Shown: piece after piece, positions 1 through 10,211 of the stretch
Layout: every line of letters begins with the position of its first letter
How positions within the stretch are numbered: the first letter of the stretch is position 1
Assembly (NCBI RefSeq): GCF_019823065.1
Contig: NZ_CP081966.1
Coordinates: forward strand, 4,619,501-4,683,500
Direction: 5' to 3'
Length of the DNA: 64,000 bases
DNA from: Pseudomonas mosselii
GTDB taxonomy: Bacteria; Pseudomonadota; Gammaproteobacteria; Pseudomonadales; Pseudomonadaceae
Made by a program: the position numbers and the translations under genes
The notes under the pieces: generated by a model
The model's database searches: none
The model's input: only the letters and a program-made list of their open reading frames with translations
Told to the model about the DNA's origin: nothing

Positions 1-17
1 AACGCCGGAGACCCCCC

Positions 18-917
18 GTGAGCCCCATCGCCCTTGCCCGCCTGCTGACCCTTGCCGCCGTCTGGGGCGCCAGTTTTCTGTTCATGCGCATCATCGCCCC
101 GGAGCTTGGCACCGTGCCGACCGCCTTCTTTCGCGTGTCGATCGCCTGCCTGGGGTTGATGGCCATACTCGCCGCCGCCCGCGTGCGCTGGAACTTCGAA
201 GGCAAGCTGGGCGCCTGCCTGGTGCTGGGCATGATCAATTCCGGTATTCCAGCGACGTTCTACTCGGTGGCGGCGCAGGTGCTGCCGGCCGGCTACTCGG
301 CGATCTTCAACGCCACCACGCCGCTGATGGGCGTGCTGATCGGCACCTTGTTCTTCCGCGAGGCGATGACCCTGCCCAAGCTCTGCGGGATCTTCCTCGG
401 CCTGTTCGGCGTCGGCATTCTCAGCGGCGCCGGACCGGTGGCGCTGGACATGGCCCTGGTGCAAGGCGCCCTGGCGTGCCTGGCGGCGACCACCTGCTAC
501 GGTTTCGCGGGATTCCTGGCACGACGCTGGGTGGGAACGCTGGACAGTCGCCTGTCAGCCCTGGGCAGCATGCTCGGCGCCACCCTGCTGTTGAGCCCGC
601 TGTTCGCCTGGAGCGCGCTGACCCAACCGCCGGCCAGTTGGGGCGGCTGGCAGGTGTGGCTGTCGCTGCTGGGCCTGGGGCTGCTGTGTACGGCGTTCGC
701 CTACATCCTGTACTTCCGCTTGCTGAACGAAATCGGGCCGGTCAAGGCCAGTACCGTGACCTTCCTGATCCCGGTGTTCGGCGTGCTGTGGGGGGCGTGG
801 CTGCTGGATGAGCCGCTGTCGATGGCGCACCTGTACGGCGGCCTGCTGATCGGCGCGGCACTCTGGCTGGTGCTGCGTCCTGTGGGAGCAGCCTTGCGTC
901 GCGAAGGGGCCGCATAG
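18..917 (+). CDS. EamA/DMT-family transporter
   Basis: Inner-membrane drug/metabolite transporter of 299 residues with about ten hydrophobic segments arranged as two EamA halves, the usual length for the family. Translation most likely starts at GTG 18, because a CGGAG ribosome-binding site lies at 6-10. Substrate cannot be told from sequence; relatives export amino acids or metabolites. The last ~13 codons (PVGAALRREGAA) are written by a REP palindrome element, so the C-terminus looks extended by repeat DNA. It converges on a second EamA gene 15 bases downstream. Confidence 0.9.
   Translation: MSPIALARLLTLAAVWGASFLFMRIIAPELGTVPTAFFRVSIACLGLMAILAAARVRWNFEGKLGACLVLGMINSGIPATFYSVAAQVLPAGYSAIFNATTPLMGVLIGTLFFREAMTLPKLCGIFLGLFGVGILSGAGPVALDMALVQGALACLAATTCYGFAGFLARRWVGTLDSRLSALGSMLGATLLLSPLFAWSALTQPPASWGGWQVWLSLLGLGLLCTAFAYILYFRLLNEIGPVKASTVTFLIPVFGVLWGAWLLDEPLSMAHLYGGLLIGAALWLVLRPVGAALRREGAA
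879..910. repeat. REP element inside the 3' end of the EamA gene
   Basis: Sequence of the type TGTGGGAGC-N-GCCTTGCGTCGCGAA, the same repeat seen at 39499, 42450 and 44016. Here it is translated as the carboxy-terminal tail of the transporter rather than lying between genes. Confidence 0.75.
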
Positions 918-932
918 CAGCCCCCCTTTGGC

Positions 933-1814
933 TCAGGCTTCAGCCGCACGCAACGCCGGCTTGCGGAACACGAACAGCAGCCCGATCACGATCAACCCCA
1001 TTCCCAGCAGGCTGAGCGGCGCCAGGCGGTTACCGAAGATGGCGAAATCCATCACCGCCGTCACCGCCGGCACCAGGTAGAACAGGCTGGTGACATTGAC
1101 CAGGTTGCCACGGGCGATCAGCCGGTACAGCAGCAGCGTGGCCAGCAGCGAAACCACCAGCCCCATCCACAGCAGCGCGCCGACGAAGTTGGCGTTCCAC
1201 TCGACATGCAACGGCTGGAACGGGGCAAACAGCGCGCACAGGGCAAATCCGGCCAGATACTGCAGCGGCAATGTGCCCATCGGGTTGTCGGTGATGCGCT
1301 TCTGCAGGATAGAGCCGAAGGTCATGCTGGCCAGCGCCAGCAAGGCGAACAGCATGCCCGCCAGGGACACCCCGCCAAGGTTGATGCCTTGGTAGACCAC
1401 CATCACCAGGCCGCCAAGCCCCAGGCCCAGGCCGAACAGCCGGCTCCAGGAACGCTGGTGCTCCATCAGCACCACGGTAAGGATCGGCTGCACGCCCATG
1501 ACCGTGGCCATGACGCCGGGGGTGACATGGGTATCAAGCGCCAGCAGGTAGAAGATCTGGTAGGCGCCCAGCAGCACGCAGCCAGTCCCCAGGGCGCGGA
1601 CAATGCCGCCCCGAGTACCTGGCCAGCGCAAGCCGAGTAAAGGACCGATCAGCAACAGACCAAAAAGCGCCAAGGCCGAACGCAGCAGCAGGAAGGCGAA
1701 AGGACTGGCCTGGGCCAGGCCGAGCTTGGAAACGATCGCCCCGCTGCTCCACAGCAGGACGAACAGGCTGGTAGTGGCCGCCGAGGCCACGGATGCTTTG
1801 TTGAAAACAGACAT
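933..1814 (-). CDS. EamA/DMT-family transporter
   Basis: A second drug/metabolite transporter, 293 residues from the start MSVFNKASV. An upstream in-frame ATG would add eight residues (MPVYRWQY) and is less likely. Ten predicted hydrophobic segments form two EamA repeats; the protein starts with a short polar segment then SLFVLLWSSGAI, typical of the family. It is convergent with the preceding EamA gene but is not a recent duplicate: the two proteins differ throughout. Substrate unknown. Confidence 0.9.
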   Translation of the reverse strand: MSVFNKASVASAATTSLFVLLWSSGAIVSKLGLAQASPFAFLLLRSALALFGLLLIGPLLGLRWPGTRGGIVRALGTGCVLLGAYQIFYLLALDTHVTPGVMATVMGVQPILTVVLMEHQRSWSRLFGLGLGLGGLVMVVYQGINLGGVSLAGMLFALLALASMTFGSILQKRITDNPMGTLPLQYLAGFALCALFAPFQPLHVEWNANFVGALLWMGLVVSLLATLLLYRLIARGNLVNVTSLFYLVPAVTAVMDFAIFGNRLAPLSLLGMGLIVIGLLFVFRKPALRAAEA

Positions 1815-2190
1815 GTATTGCCACCTGTATACGGGCAAATGAACCGTACGGAGGACCTATCGCGTCTTGCGGGGATAGCCGACCGTGTTCAGTAGGTTGC
1901 GAGTGCGGTGGGGAGCGGCCAGCGGCCGATCAGCCCAGCACCACGACTGCGCAAGGAGGCGGAGCTACGCCGCCTACGACGCCACTGACAGGTGGTGGGG
2001 AGTGACTGATCATGGCCGGCTGCTGGCTGCCACGCACGACCACGCCCGCGACAGGCGCGAGAACGTAAGCGATGGTGGCAGCAATGGCGGGCATGAACAG
2101 GTCTTCTGGGAAGAGAGTTTTTCGGAATATAGCGGGGGAATCATCACGGGGCAAGCCCGCTCCGTTGAGGAGCGAGCCTGCCCAGGCGAA
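1815..2190. other. intergenic region, no confident gene
   Basis: On the minus strand at 1930-2154 there is a 74-codon open frame ending in a Pro/Val/Gly-rich stretch (PPPVSGVVGGVAPPP) after a hydrophobic segment (MPAIAATIAYVLAPVAG). I see no convincing ribosome-binding site for it and do not recognise it. The only other structure is the hairpin at 2149-2183. Confidence 0.4.
2149..2183 (-). terminator. REP-like hairpin downstream of lpxO
   Basis: Inverted repeat GGGCAAGCCCGCTCC / GGAGCGAGCCTGCCC with a five-base loop, eight bases past the stop codon of the LpxO-like gene. It may act as a terminator, but has no clear T-tract and also fits the REP family. Confidence 0.5.
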
Positions 2191-3126
2191 TCAGAACAGC
2201 CAGCGGTAAAGCGCGTAGGCGACGACAACCGCCAGCACCGGCCGCAGCACGCGGTAGGCCTTGGGGTTGGCGCGCTTGAACTGCTTGACCCGGGTGCTGA
2301 TGACATTGCTGAAGCGCTTGCTCCAGGCGTAGGCCTGGTTGATCCCGCCGACGCGCTCGTCATCGGTGTTCTGCGGCGCGGTGGCGCGGCCGAGGAAGGC
2401 GCTGACCTTGCGGTTGATGCGGGTCATCAGCGGGCTGTTGAGCGGGCGCTCGACGTCGCAGAACAGGATCACCCGGGTGACGTCGGTCTCGTTCTTGACC
2501 CAGTGCACGAATGTTTCGTCGAACATAACGTCCTCGCCATCACGCCAGGCGTAGGGCTGGCCGTCGACGTAGATGCGGCAGTTGTCCGAGTTCGGCGTGG
2601 ACAGGCCCAGGTGATAGCGCAGGGAGCCGGCGAACGGGTCGCGGTGCGGGTTCAGGTGGCTGCCGCCGGGCAACAGGGCGAACATCGCGCCCTTGACGTT
2701 GGGGATGCCGCTGACCAGCTCGACGGTCTTCGGGCACAGCGCCTCGGCCGAAGGCAGCGGCTTGTCGTACCACTTCAGGTAGAAACGCTTCCAGCCCTTC
2801 TTGAAGAACGAACCGAAGCCGGCGTCGTTGTCCTTCTCGGCAGCACGGATGTAGCCCTCGTCGAACAGGCGCATGGCTTCTTCGCGGATCACCTCCCAAT
2901 TGTCCTTGAGCACATCCAGTTCGGGGAAGCGCTGGCGGTCCAGGTAGGGCTTGGAAGGCACGCCGGAGAACAGGTACATCAGGCTGTTGTAGGGGGCGAA
3001 CAGCGCCGAATGGTTGACGAACTGGCGCAGCACCGGCAGGCGCGCCTTGCCGCGCAGGTGCACGAACAGCACGCTGCCGAAAAACACCAGCAGGACACCT
3101 GCCTTGGCGACGAAGGAAAAGGTCAT
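2191..3126 (-). CDS. lpxO: LpxO-like lipid A / aspartyl-asparaginyl beta-hydroxylase
   Basis: Fe(II)/2-oxoglutarate dioxygenase of 311 residues. A membrane anchor at residues ~6-24 is followed by the Asp/Asn beta-hydroxylase domain, with the metal motif His161-Arg-Asp163 and the distal His208 (FDETFVHWV), and a second hydrophobic segment at the C-terminus (~293-310). Length and two-anchor layout match LpxO, which adds a 2-hydroxyl group to a secondary acyl chain of lipid A at the inner membrane. Monocistronic by context. A peptidyl hydroxylase role is the alternative. Confidence 0.85.
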   Translation of the reverse strand: MTFSFVAKAGVLLVFFGSVLFVHLRGKARLPVLRQFVNHSALFAPYNSLMYLFSGVPSKPYLDRQRFPELDVLKDNWEVIREEAMRLFDEGYIRAAEKDNDAGFGSFFKKGWKRFYLKWYDKPLPSAEALCPKTVELVSGIPNVKGAMFALLPGGSHLNPHRDPFAGSLRYHLGLSTPNSDNCRIYVDGQPYAWRDGEDVMFDETFVHWVKNETDVTRVILFCDVERPLNSPLMTRINRKVSAFLGRATAPQNTDDERVGGINQAYAWSKRFSNVISTRVKQFKRANPKAYRVLRPVLAVVVAYALYRWLF

Positions 3127-3310
3127 GCAACACTCCTTGGAGGGGAAATCAGGCCATCCCCAGATAGCCGGACATCATAAACCCATCCGGGCCGGGTAAA
3201 AACAACCGGTGCCGGATCGCAGTGTTAAGGATTGTGCAATAAACGAAAGCGGCCGACATTGCGCCGGATCAGCGGTGGTGCGGATATCCCGGGGCCGCTG
3301 CTCGCCCCAT

Positions 3311-3369
3311 CGCCGGCAAGCCGGCTCCCACAAGGCAACACAAGCGATGTGGGAGCCGGCTCGCCGGCG
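3311..3369. repeat. paired REP palindrome
   Basis: Two inverted arms, 3311-3331 and 3349-3369 (core GCCGGCAAGCCGGCTCCCAC and its near complement), sit 26 bases beyond the cysK stop. They can fold into a long hairpin and could protect the 3' end of the cysK transcript. Confidence 0.8.
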
Positions 3370-3394
3370 AAAGGCTTGCACAGCAGGCCCGGGT

Positions 3395-4369
<975 letters not shown>

Positions 4370-4500
4370 GGCAGGTGTCCTTGAACATGAAAAAGCAGGG
4401 AAAACCATGAGGGTAAGCCCGCAATGCAGGAGCGTAAAGCCCGTTCGAACTCGGCGAAGCGGCCTGCGGTCAACCGCAAAAGCCGGTGCGGAGAACCACG

Positions 4501-5574
4501 ATGAAAGCACGTTATCGCTGGCCATTGGTCGGCCTTGCCAGCCTGGTTGGGTTGCTTGTGGCCCTGCACCTGGCCCTGCCCTACCTGGTTCGCGATTACC
4601 TGAACGACAAGCTGGCCGACATGGGCGACTACCGTGGCCAGGTCACCGACGTCGATCTGGCCTGGTGGCGCGGCGCTTATCAGATCAATGGCCTGAAGAT
4701 CGCCAAGGTCAGCGGCAAGGTGCCGGTACCGCTGCTCGACGCACCGCTGATCGACCTGTCGGTGAGCTGGCATGCGCTCTGGTACGACCATGCAGTGGTT
4801 GGCGAAGTGACCTTCCTGCACCCCGAACTGAACTTCGTCGATGGCGGCACCAGGCAGAGCTCACAGACCGGCCAGGGTACTGACTGGCGCCAGCAACTGG
4901 AGAAACTGCTGCCCATCACGCTCAACGATGTGCGCATCGAACAGGGCACCCTGAGCTTTCGCAACTTCAACTCCCAACCGCCGGTCGACCTCAAGGCCAC
5001 ACAGCTCGACGCCAGCATTCGCAACCTGACCAACGTGCGCGATGAAAAGGGCCGGCGGGACGCCAGTTTCGAAGGGACGGCGTTGCTGACGGGCGACGCC
5101 AGGGTCGAGAGCAAGGCCACCTTCGACCCGTTCAGCGACTTTGACGACTTTCAGTTCCGCCTGCGCGCCAAGGGCATCGAACTGCGCCGACTCAACGACT
5201 TTGCCAGCGCCTATGGAAAGTTCGACTTCAATGCCGGACACGGCGACGTGGTGATCGAGGCCGAGGCCGCGAATGGCCGACTGCATGGCTACATCAAGCC
5301 ACTGCTGCGCGATGTCGACGTGTTCAACTGGCGGCAGGATGTGCAAGACAAGGACAAAGGTTTCCTGCGCTCAATCTGGGAGGCGCTGGTAGGCGCCACC
5401 GAGACCGTGCTGAAGAACCAGCCGAAGAACCAGTTCGCCACCCGCGTGGAACTGAGCGGCAGTGTGCACCAGCAGGATATCAGCGCATTCGAGGCGTTCC
5501 TGCAGATACTGCGCAACGGGTTCATCCAGGCATTCAACGCACGTTACGAACAACCCCCGCCCCAATCCGACTAA
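4501..5574 (+). CDS. DUF748 domain protein (AsmA-like, membrane anchored)
   Basis: A 357-residue protein with one N-terminal membrane segment (residues ~8-28, [20 protein letters not shown]) followed by a periplasm-facing, beta-rich DUF748 region containing typical stretches such as [19 protein letters not shown]748 proteins resemble the AsmA superfamily, often linked to outer-membrane lipid handling; the precise role here is unknown. An in-frame ATG 15 bases upstream is less likely than ATG 4501, from which the anchor begins in the usual way. Confidence 0.8.
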   Translation: MKARYRWPLVGLASLVGLLVALHLALPYLVRDYLNDKLADMGDYRGQVTDVDLAWWRGAYQINGLKIAKVSGKVPVPLLDAPLIDLSVSWHALWYDHAVVGEVTFLHPELNFVDGGTRQSSQTGQGTDWRQQLEKLLPITLNDVRIEQGTLSFRNFNSQPPVDLKATQLDASIRNLTNVRDEKGRRDASFEGTALLTGDARVESKATFDPFSDFDDFQFRLRAKGIELRRLNDFASAYGKFDFNAGHGDVVIEAEAANGRLHGYIKPLLRDVDVFNWRQDVQDKDKGFLRSIWEALVGATETVLKNQPKNQFATRVELSGSVHQQDISAFEAFLQILRNGFIQAFNARYEQPPPQSD

Positions 5575-5719
5575 GCCGACAGTGACGGACCATTCAGGGA
5601 CTGAATACCCGGTCTGCGTTTGCAGGCGGCGGGTGCGGGGTTATAGTCGCTGGCACATCAATAAACATGCGTCGGCTGCCCCGCAATGAGGCGAGCCCAG
5701 CCACCCAGAGGATCGGTTC

Positions 5720-6565
5720 ATGAAGTTCGAAGGCACCCGCGACTACGTCGCCACAGACGACCTGAAGCTGGCGGTCAACGCGGCCATCACCCTGGAGCGC
5801 CCGCTGCTGGTCAAGGGCGAGCCGGGCACCGGCAAGACCATGCTCGCCGAACAGCTCGCCGCCTCCTTCGGCGCCCGCCTGATCACCTGGCACATCAAGT
5901 CCACCACCAAGGCCCACCAGGGCCTGTACGAGTACGACGCGGTCAGCCGCCTGCGCGACTCGCAGCTGGGCGTGGACAAGGTCCACGACGTGCGCAACTA
6001 CCTGAAGAAAGGCAAGCTGTGGGAGGCCTTCGAGGCCGACGAGCGGGTGATCCTGCTGATCGACGAGATCGACAAGGCCGACATCGAGTTCCCCAACGAC
6101 CTGCTGCAAGAGCTCGACAAGATGGAGTTCTACGTCTACGAGATCGACGAGACCATCAAGGCCAAGCAGCGCCCGATCATCATCATCACCTCCAACAACG
6201 AGAAGGAACTGCCCGACGCCTTCCTGCGCCGCTGCTTCTTCCACTACATCGCCTTCCCAGATCGCGCCACCCTGCAGCAGATCGTCGACGTGCACTACCC
6301 CAACATCAGCCAGTCGCTGGTCAGCGAGGCGCTGGATGTGTTCTTCGACGTGCGCAAGGTCCCGGGCCTGAAGAAGAAGCCCTCCACCTCCGAGCTGGTC
6401 GACTGGCTCAAGCTGCTGATGGCCGACAACATCGGCGAAGCCGTGCTGCGTGAACGCGACCCGACCAAAGCCATTCCGCCGCTGGCCGGGGCCCTGGTCA
6501 AGAACGAGCAGGATGTGCAACTGCTCGAGCGCCTGGCCTTCATGAGCCGGCGCGGCAACCGCTGA
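5720..6565 (+). CDS. MoxR-family AAA+ ATPase
   Basis: 281-residue AAA+ ATPase with Walker A GEPGTGKT at residues 33-40, Walker B VILLIDEIDKAD near 110-121, and a sensor region ITSNNEKELPDAFLRRC. MoxR ATPases act as chaperones, usually with a von Willebrand A partner, to mature or activate other proteins. The next gene, 13 bases downstream, encodes exactly such a partner, so the pair forms one transcript and probably one complex. The client protein cannot be read from the neighbourhood. Confidence 0.92.
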   Translation: MKFEGTRDYVATDDLKLAVNAAITLERPLLVKGEPGTGKTMLAEQLAASFGARLITWHIKSTTKAHQGLYEYDAVSRLRDSQLGVDKVHDVRNYLKKGKLWEAFEADERVILLIDEIDKADIEFPNDLLQELDKMEFYVYEIDETIKAKQRPIIIITSNNEKELPDAFLRRCFFHYIAFPDRATLQQIVDVHYPNISQSLVSEALDVFFDVRKVPGLKKKPSTSELVDWLKLLMADNIGEAVLRERDPTKAIPPLAGALVKNEQDVQLLERLAFMSRRGNR

Positions 6566-6578
6566 CAGGAGCCGGGCC

Positions 6579-7757
6579 ATGCTGCTCAACCTGTTCAATG
6601 AAATGCGCGCGGCCAAGGTACCGGTGTCGGTGCGCGAGCTGCTCGACCTGCATCACGCCCTGCAAAAGGGCGTGGTGTTCGCCGACATGGACGCGTTCTA
6701 CTACCTGGCCCGGGCCATCCTGGTGAAGGACGAGCGCCATTTCGACAAGTTCGACCGTGCGTTCGCCGCCTACTTCAAGGGCCTGGAAAACCTCGACCGG
6801 CATATCGAGGCGTTGATCCCCGACGACTGGCTGCGCAAGGAGTTCGAGCGTTCGCTGACCGACGAGGAACGGGCGCAGATCCAATCCCTGGGCGGCCTGG
6901 ACAAACTGATCGAAGAGTTCAAGAAGCGCCTGGAAGAACAGAAGGAGCGCCACGCCGGCGGCAACAAGTGGATCGGCACCGGCGGCACCAGCCCGTTCGG
7001 CTCCGGCGGCTTCAACCCCGAAGGCATCCGCGTCGGCGAGGCCGGCAAGCGCCAGGGCAAGGCGGTGAAGGTGTGGGACCAGCGCGAGTACAAGAACCTC
7101 GACGACCAGGTCGAGTTGGGCACGCGCAACATCAAGCTGGCCCTGCGCCGCTTGCGCAAGTTCGCCCGCGAAGGCGCCGCCGAGGAGCTGGACATCGACG
7201 GCACCATCGACCACACCGCCCGTGACGCAGGCCTCTTGAACATCCAGATGCGCCCCGAGCGGCGCAACACGGTCAAGCTGCTGTTGCTGTTCGACATCGG
7301 CGGCTCGATGGACGCCCACGTGAAGGTCTGCGAGGAATTGTTCTCGGCCTGCAAGACCGAGTTCAAGCACCTGGAGTACTACTACTTCCACAACTTCATC
7401 TACGAGTCGGTGTGGAAGAACAACCTGCGCCGCACCTCGGAGCGCTTTTCCACCTTCGACCTGTTGCACAAGTACGGCGACGACTACAAGGTGGTGTTCG
7501 TCGGCGACGCGGCCATGGCGCCCTACGAGATCACCCAGCCCGGCGGCAGCGTCGAGCACTGGAACGAAGAGGCCGGGTATGTGTGGATGCAACGCTTCAT
7601 GGAGAAGTTCAGGAAGATCATCTGGATCAACCCTTATCCGAAGCACGCCTGGGAGTACACCGCTTCGACCCATCTGGTGCGGGACCTGATCGAGGACAGG
7701 ATGTTTCCGCTGACCTTGCAGGGGTTGGAAGACGGGATGCGTTACCTGTCCAAGTAA
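6579..7757 (+). CDS. VWA-domain protein, CoxE-like partner of MoxR
   Basis: 392-residue protein with an N-terminal helical region, a basic linker (~100-150) and a C-terminal von Willebrand A domain. The metal-binding MIDAS motif reads FDIGGSMD, where the first Ser of classical DxSxS is Gly, a common variant in the CoxE/YeaD-type group. It follows the MoxR ATPase and the two are expected to work together in metal-dependent protein remodelling. No carbon-monoxide dehydrogenase genes are nearby, so a CoxE name would mislead. Confidence 0.9.
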   Translation: MLLNLFNEMRAAKVPVSVRELLDLHHALQKGVVFADMDAFYYLARAILVKDERHFDKFDRAFAAYFKGLENLDRHIEALIPDDWLRKEFERSLTDEERAQIQSLGGLDKLIEEFKKRLEEQKERHAGGNKWIGTGGTSPFGSGGFNPEGIRVGEAGKRQGKAVKVWDQREYKNLDDQVELGTRNIKLALRRLRKFAREGAAEELDIDGTIDHTARDAGLLNIQMRPERRNTVKLLLLFDIGGSMDAHVKVCEELFSACKTEFKHLEYYYFHNFIYESVWKNNLRRTSERFSTFDLLHKYGDDYKVVFVGDAAMAPYEITQPGGSVEHWNEEAGYVWMQRFMEKFRKIIWINPYPKHAWEYTASTHLVRDLIEDRMFPLTLQGLEDGMRYLSK

Positions 7758-7794
7758 TGTTTTCAGGGCCGGCCCTGTCGCGGGGCCGGCACCT

Positions 7795-8733
7795 TCATCC
7801 CCAACGGCTCATATAAGCCTGCTGCTCCCGCCACGCTTCGTCCTGCACCACCGCCCGAAACCGCACCGCGGTCCCCGGCATGCACTGCGCCAGCTGCGCC
7901 AGCGCCAACGGCGTCAACGCCCCCAGCCGCGGATATCCACCTATGGTCTGCCGGTCATTGAGCAACACGATCGGCTGCCCATCCGGCGGCACCTGCACGG
8001 CGCCGAGGGGAATCCCCTCGGAGATCATCGGCGCACCCTGGTAGACCAGTTGCGGCCCGAGCAGGCGAATGCCCATGCGGTCGGCACGGCTGTCCAGCGT
8101 CCAGTCACGGTTGAACGCCTCGAACAAGCTGGTGCCGCCAAAGTCACCGATCTGCGCGCCCATCACCAGATCCAATACCGGTTTCTCGGCATACTCCGGC
8201 CGCAGCGCTTCGGGCACGTCGGAGCGGCGGTTCGGCGCCCCGATTTGCCCCGCGATGGCCCCGGCAGCATGCAGTACCTCCCCTTTCAGCAGCGCCCGGC
8301 CTTGGCCGTCTACTCCACCCAGTTCTTCCCGTACCACGGTGGAACAACTCCCCAGCACCGACTCGCCCACGAACCCGCCCGGCACCGCCAGATAAGCACG
8401 TACCCCTTGGCGAGGCTGACGCAGCGTCAGGCGCTGGCCCTTGCCCAGGTTGAAACTGGTCCAGGGCGCCACGGCCTGTCCGTCGGCCTGCGCATCCAGG
8501 TCGGCCCCGGCTAGCGCCATCACGCAGTCCTGCTCGGCAACCACGCTGAAGCCGCCAAGCGCAATCTCCACCACGGCGCTGTCCAGGGCATTGCCCAGCA
8601 GCCAGTTGGCCCAGCGCATCGCCACCCAGTCCAGCGCGCCGCCCTGGGTCACGCCCAGGTGCCGCACACCGAAACGTCCGGCATCCTGCAACAGGCACAG
8701 CGCGGTGCTGGCCTCGATTCTCAATTGGCTCAT
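7795..8733 (-). CDS. pxpC: 5-oxoprolinase subunit PxpC
   Basis: Biotin-dependent-carboxylase-like subunit (AHS2/KipA family), 312 residues. Motifs include DAGRFGVRHLGVTQGGALD near the N-terminus and the conserved QTIGGYPRLG near the C-terminus. With PxpA and PxpB it hydrolyses 5-oxoproline to glutamate using ATP. Its start overlaps the pxpB stop by four bases, so pxpA-pxpB-pxpC are translationally coupled. Confidence 0.92.
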   Translation of the reverse strand: MSQLRIEASTALCLLQDAGRFGVRHLGVTQGGALDWVAMRWANWLLGNALDSAVVEIALGGFSVVAEQDCVMALAGADLDAQADGQAVAPWTSFNLGKGQRLTLRQPRQGVRAYLAVPGGFVGESVLGSCSTVVREELGGVDGQGRALLKGEVLHAAGAIAGQIGAPNRRSDVPEALRPEYAEKPVLDLVMGAQIGDFGGTSLFEAFNRDWTLDSRADRMGIRLLGPQLVYQGAPMISEGIPLGAVQVPPDGQPIVLLNDRQTIGGYPRLGALTPLALAQLAQCMPGTAVRFRAVVQDEAWREQQAYMSRWG

Positions 8734-9425
8734 GCCTGGGCCTCCAGCGGGCTGTCGTCACCGCCCAGGTTGATGAATTCGGCCCGTTCGACGGCCACGA
8801 AACGCACCCGATCACCAGGCTGCAGCAGGCTGTAGCCCTCGCGCTCGCGGTCGAACAAGCGCACCGGCGTGCGACCGATCAGGTTCCAGCCGCCCGGCGA
8901 CACGGCCGGATAGGCGGCAGTCTGGCGGTCGGCGATGCCGACGCTGCCCGCCGCCACGCGCTTGCGCGGGGTGCTCAGACGCGGCGTGGCCAGGCGTTCA
9001 TCGACCAGGCCCATGAAGCCGAAGCCCGGCGCGAACCCCAGGGCGAACACCGGGTAGTCGCGGCCACAATGCAGACGGATCACCTCGGCCTCGCTCATCC
9101 CGCCGCGCGCGGCCAGCACCGGCAGCTCGGGGCCGACGCTGGCGTGGTACCACACCGCGATTTCGTGCCGGCGCCCGGCCTGGCCGGCATCCGGCCGCAG
9201 GCCCTCCAGCGCCTGCAGGATGCGCTGGCGCGCCTCGCCCGGCGCCAAGTCGAACTGCACCATCAGCGTGGTATAGGACGGCACCAGGTCGATCAGCTGC
9301 TGGCCAAAAGCATCCCGCAAGCGCTGGCTGGCGGCGAGGATCCACGGCATGTTGCCTTCATCGATGGCATCGAACAGCCGCACCATCAGGCTGTCGATGG
9401 CCACCACCTCGATACGTGGCGTCAT
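8730..9425 (-). CDS. pxpB: 5-oxoprolinase subunit PxpB
   Basis: 231-residue AHS1/KipI-family subunit with the hallmark [11 protein letters not shown] and [15 protein letters not shown] motifs. It partners PxpC in ATP-dependent cleavage of 5-oxoproline. The open frame runs 26 codons further upstream, but [11 protein letters not shown] is the natural start because it overlaps the pxpA stop by four bases (ATGA), as expected in a coupled operon. Confidence 0.92.
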   Translation of the reverse strand: MTPRIEVVAIDSLMVRLFDAIDEGNMPWILAASQRLRDAFGQQLIDLVPSYTTLMVQFDLAPGEARQRILQALEGLRPDAGQAGRRHEIAVWYHASVGPELPVLAARGGMSEAEVIRLHCGRDYPVFALGFAPGFGFMGLVDERLATPRLSTPRKRVAAGSVGIADRQTAAYPAVSPGGWNLIGRTPVRLFDREREGYSLLQPGDRVRFVAVERAEFINLGGDDSPLEAQA

Positions 9426-10174
9426 GCTTGCTCCAGTGCATCCAGGGCCTGGCGGATCTGGCGCACGGCGGCCACTGAGCCGTCGTTGTCGCCGTGCACG
9501 CACAGGGTGCTGGCGTTCAAGCGCACATCGCTGCCGTCGTCAGCCACCAGGGCCTCGCCCTTGGCCAGGCGCAAGGCCTGTTCGACCACCAGCGCCGGGT
9601 CGTGGTGCACAGCGTTCGGCAGGCGCCGCGACATCAGGTGCCCGCTGGCGGTGTAGCCACGGTCGGCGAAGGCCTCGAACCACAGTGGCACGCCGACTTC
9701 ATCGCCCAGGGCCTGGGCGGCGCTGTCGTCGGCGGTGGCCATGAGCATCAGCGGCAGGCCGCTGTCGAACGCCGCCACCGCTTCGAGCACGGTGCGCAGG
9801 ATGTCCGGGTTGGCCATCATGTCGTTGTACAGCGCGCCGTGGGGCTTGACGTAGGCCACCCGACCGCCGAGCACCTTGCAGATGCCGTCCAGGGCGCCGA
9901 TCTGGTAGTGCAGCAGGTCACGGATCTCGTCGCTGCTGCAGGCCATGGAACGGCGGCCGAAGCCCATCAGATCCGGATAGGCCGGGTGCGCGCCGATGGC
10001 CACCCGGTGTTCCAGGGCCAGGGCCACGGTGCGGCGCATGGTGCCCGGGTCGCCAGCGTGGTAGCCGCAGGCGATATTGGCGCAGTCGATGAATGGCATC
10101 ACCTTGGCGTCCTGGCCCATGCGCCAGTTGCCGAAGCTCTCGCCCATGTCGCAATTGAGTAGCAGGCGTTTCAC
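9422..10174 (-). CDS. pxpA: 5-oxoprolinase subunit PxpA (LamB/YcsF family)
   Basis: LamB/YcsF family protein, 250 residues, with [10 protein letters not shown] at the N-terminus, CGYHAGDP near residue 50, and the [10 protein letters not shown] segment. It forms the ATP-dependent 5-oxoprolinase with PxpBC. An ATG at 10201 would give nine extra residues, but a perfect GGAGGT ribosome-binding site (10182-10187) stands seven bases before GTG 10174, so I chose the GTG start. Confidence 0.9.
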   Translation of the reverse strand: MKRLLLNCDMGESFGNWRMGQDAKVMPFIDCANIACGYHAGDPGTMRRTVALALEHRVAIGAHPAYPDLMGFGRRSMACSSDEIRDLLHYQIGALDGICKVLGGRVAYVKPHGALYNDMMANPDILRTVLEAVAAFDSGLPLMLMATADDSAAQALGDEVGVPLWFEAFADRGYTASGHLMSRRLPNAVHHDPALVVEQALRLAKGEALVADDGSDVRLNASTLCVHGDNDGSVAAVRQIRQALDALEQA

Positions 10175-10211
10175 CTGGCGGACCTCCGTATCAATGTTCA
10201 TGGTGCCTACC

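Noticed and set aside
1930..2154. A 74-codon proline/valine-rich small gene
   Set aside because: No ribosome-binding site and no recognisable family; mentioned only in the intergenic entry.
5720..7757. CO-dehydrogenase maturation genes (coxD/coxE)
   Set aside because: MoxR and VWA pairs are widespread and no carbon-monoxide dehydrogenase subunits are nearby.
7768..7790. Terminator hairpin between the VWA gene and pxpC
   Set aside because: GCCGGCCC/GGGCCGGC can pair, but there is no T-tract on either side and the stretch resembles REP remnants, so it is not listed as a feature.
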